Source: Rickettsiales bacterium
Lineage (GTDB): Bacteria > Pseudomonadota > Alphaproteobacteria > Methylaequorales > Methylaequoraceae
Assembly (NCBI GenBank): GCA_002715305.1
Contig: PAYV01000010.1
Location: 24,284-39,431, forward strand
DNA: 15,148 bases
Direction: 5' to 3'
In this document: positions 14,426-15,148 of the stretch, piece after piece
Layout of the letters: each line of letters begins with the position of its first letter
Position numbering within the stretch: position 1 is the first letter of the stretch
Program-made: the position numbers and the translations under genes
Notes under the pieces: model-generated
The model's database searches: none
The model's input: only the letters and a program-made list of their open reading frames with translations
Told to the model about the DNA's origin: nothing

Positions 14426-15148
14426 AAAAAAAATTTTTATATTTGTTCATTTTATAAATTTACTAATCTTAACAATCTTGAGGAATTAAAAAAAGATCTG
14501 GTTATTTTTTTTAAACAAAACAATATAAGAGGAACCGTTTTGATTGGCAATGAAGGTATAAATGGTTCCATATCCTTAAAAAAAGAGATATTTAATAGTT
14601 TTCAAATTTTTTTGGAAAAAAAATTATTAAGTAAATTATTTTTTAAAATTCAGCTTCATAATTTTCATGCATTTCTTAGACTAAAGGTAAAGATAAAAAA
14701 AGAGATTATTAAACTTGGTGAAATAAATATTGATCCTAAAAAAATTTCCGGAGATTTAATTTCACCGAAATTCTGGGATAAAATAATAAATGATGAAAAT
14801 TTTGTAATTATAGATACAAGAAATGATTATGAATCTGAAATAGGAAGTTTTAAAAACTCTATTAAAACTAACACAAAAAATTTTACAGAATTTCCAAAAT
14901 GGTTTAAGCGTAATAAAAAAATCCTTGATAATAAAAAAATTGCAATGTTTTGTACAGGTGGAATTCGATGCGAAAAAGCAAGTAATTTTTTATTAAATAA
15001 AGGATTTAAAAATGTATATCAACTTGAGGGTGGAATAATAAATTATCTTTCACAAACACAAAATAGGAATAGAAATTGGTATGGAGAATGTTTTGTGTTT
15101 GATGAAAGGGTATCAATTAATGATAAACTTCAAAAAGGAATTTATAAT
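14420..15148 (+). CDS. trhO: tRNA uridine-34 hydroxylase TrhO, rhodanese family (3' truncated by window edge)
   Basis: TrhO (YceA, UPF0176) makes 5-hydroxyuridine at wobble position 34 of some tRNAs, using oxygen rather than prephenate. 243 residues are visible, and the frame is still open at the last base. The N-terminal domain has FYKFTNL (11-17) and the hallmark GNEGINGSI (43-51), then LRLKVKIKKEI. The rhodanese domain includes FVIIDTRNDYE and the active-site loop CTGGIRCEK with catalytic Cys178, followed by the QLEGGIINYL helix. The C-terminal cysteine-rich part is missing with the window end, though its start (YGECFVFDERV) is visible. The ATG is fixed by the nearby conserved FYKF. A weak purine-rich stretch (GAAGAAAAAG) precedes the start. 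It is divergent from marC with a 6-nt overlap. Confidence 0.92.
   Translation, partial: MHKKNFYICSFYKFTNLNNLEELKKDLVIFFKQNNIRGTVLIGNEGINGSISLKKEIFNSFQIFLEKKLLSKLFFKIQLHNFHAFLRLKVKIKKEIIKLGEINIDPKKISGDLISPKFWDKIINDENFVIIDTRNDYESEIGSFKNSIKTNTKNFTEFPKWFKRNKKILDNKKIAMFCTGGIRCEKASNFLLNKGFKNVYQLEGGIINYLSQTQNRNRNWYGECFVFDERVSINDKLQKGIYN

Overview
The window is a very AT-rich, densely packed stretch of bacterial chromosome. Gene content points to a streamlined, free-living alphaproteobacterium, probably marine. The evidence is the DUF2232-rplI-dnaB and cvpA-purF-SDR neighbourhoods, a DUF2794 protein, a DUF1289 protein and an alphaproteobacterial type of PurF C-terminus. Composition and tight packing resemble SAR11-like lineages, but I cannot fix the genus from sequence alone. 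I see no tRNA, rRNA, CRISPR array, insertion sequence or phage gene. No stretch without a gene exceeds about 145 bases.

Left block, + strand, 1-8153: the 3' end of a DUF2232 membrane protein, ribosomal protein bL9 with a long charged tail, a Na+/Ca2+-exchanger family protein, replicative helicase DnaB, the MlaE/MlaF lipid-transport ABC pair, CvpA, PurF (first step of purine synthesis) and a short-chain dehydrogenase-like protein. From mlaE to purF the genes overlap or abut (4-nt overlap, 0-nt gap, 4-nt overlap), so they are probably co-transcribed.

Middle block, - strand, 12963 down to 8150: a YfgM-like TPR membrane protein, BamB (outer-membrane protein assembly), Der (ribosome-assembly GTPase), then a monoheme cytochrome c and a flavocytochrome c sulfide dehydrogenase flavoprotein. 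The first three form a classic housekeeping cluster. The two sulfide-oxidation genes follow with 8- and 14-nt overlaps, so they appear translationally coupled to an essential GTPase gene. This is the most notable arrangement in the window. The block meets the SDR gene tail to tail with a 4-nt overlap.

Right block, 12964-15148: a short divergent AT-rich promoter region, a DUF2794 gene (+), then a - strand operon of MarC-family membrane protein, a 50-residue DUF1289 protein with a TTG start, and a small secreted protein. That operon ends in a candidate terminator. Divergent from marC, and sharing a palindromic ATGCAT start site with it, is the 5' part of trhO (tRNA U34 hydroxylase), which runs off the window.

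I do not see a clearly new multi-gene system. The points worth a second look are the sulfide dehydrogenase genes coupled to der, the shared start palindrome, the SDR that lacks its catalytic tyrosine, tandem DnaA-box-like 9-mers before dnaB, and a 12-A tract inside the DUF1289 gene.
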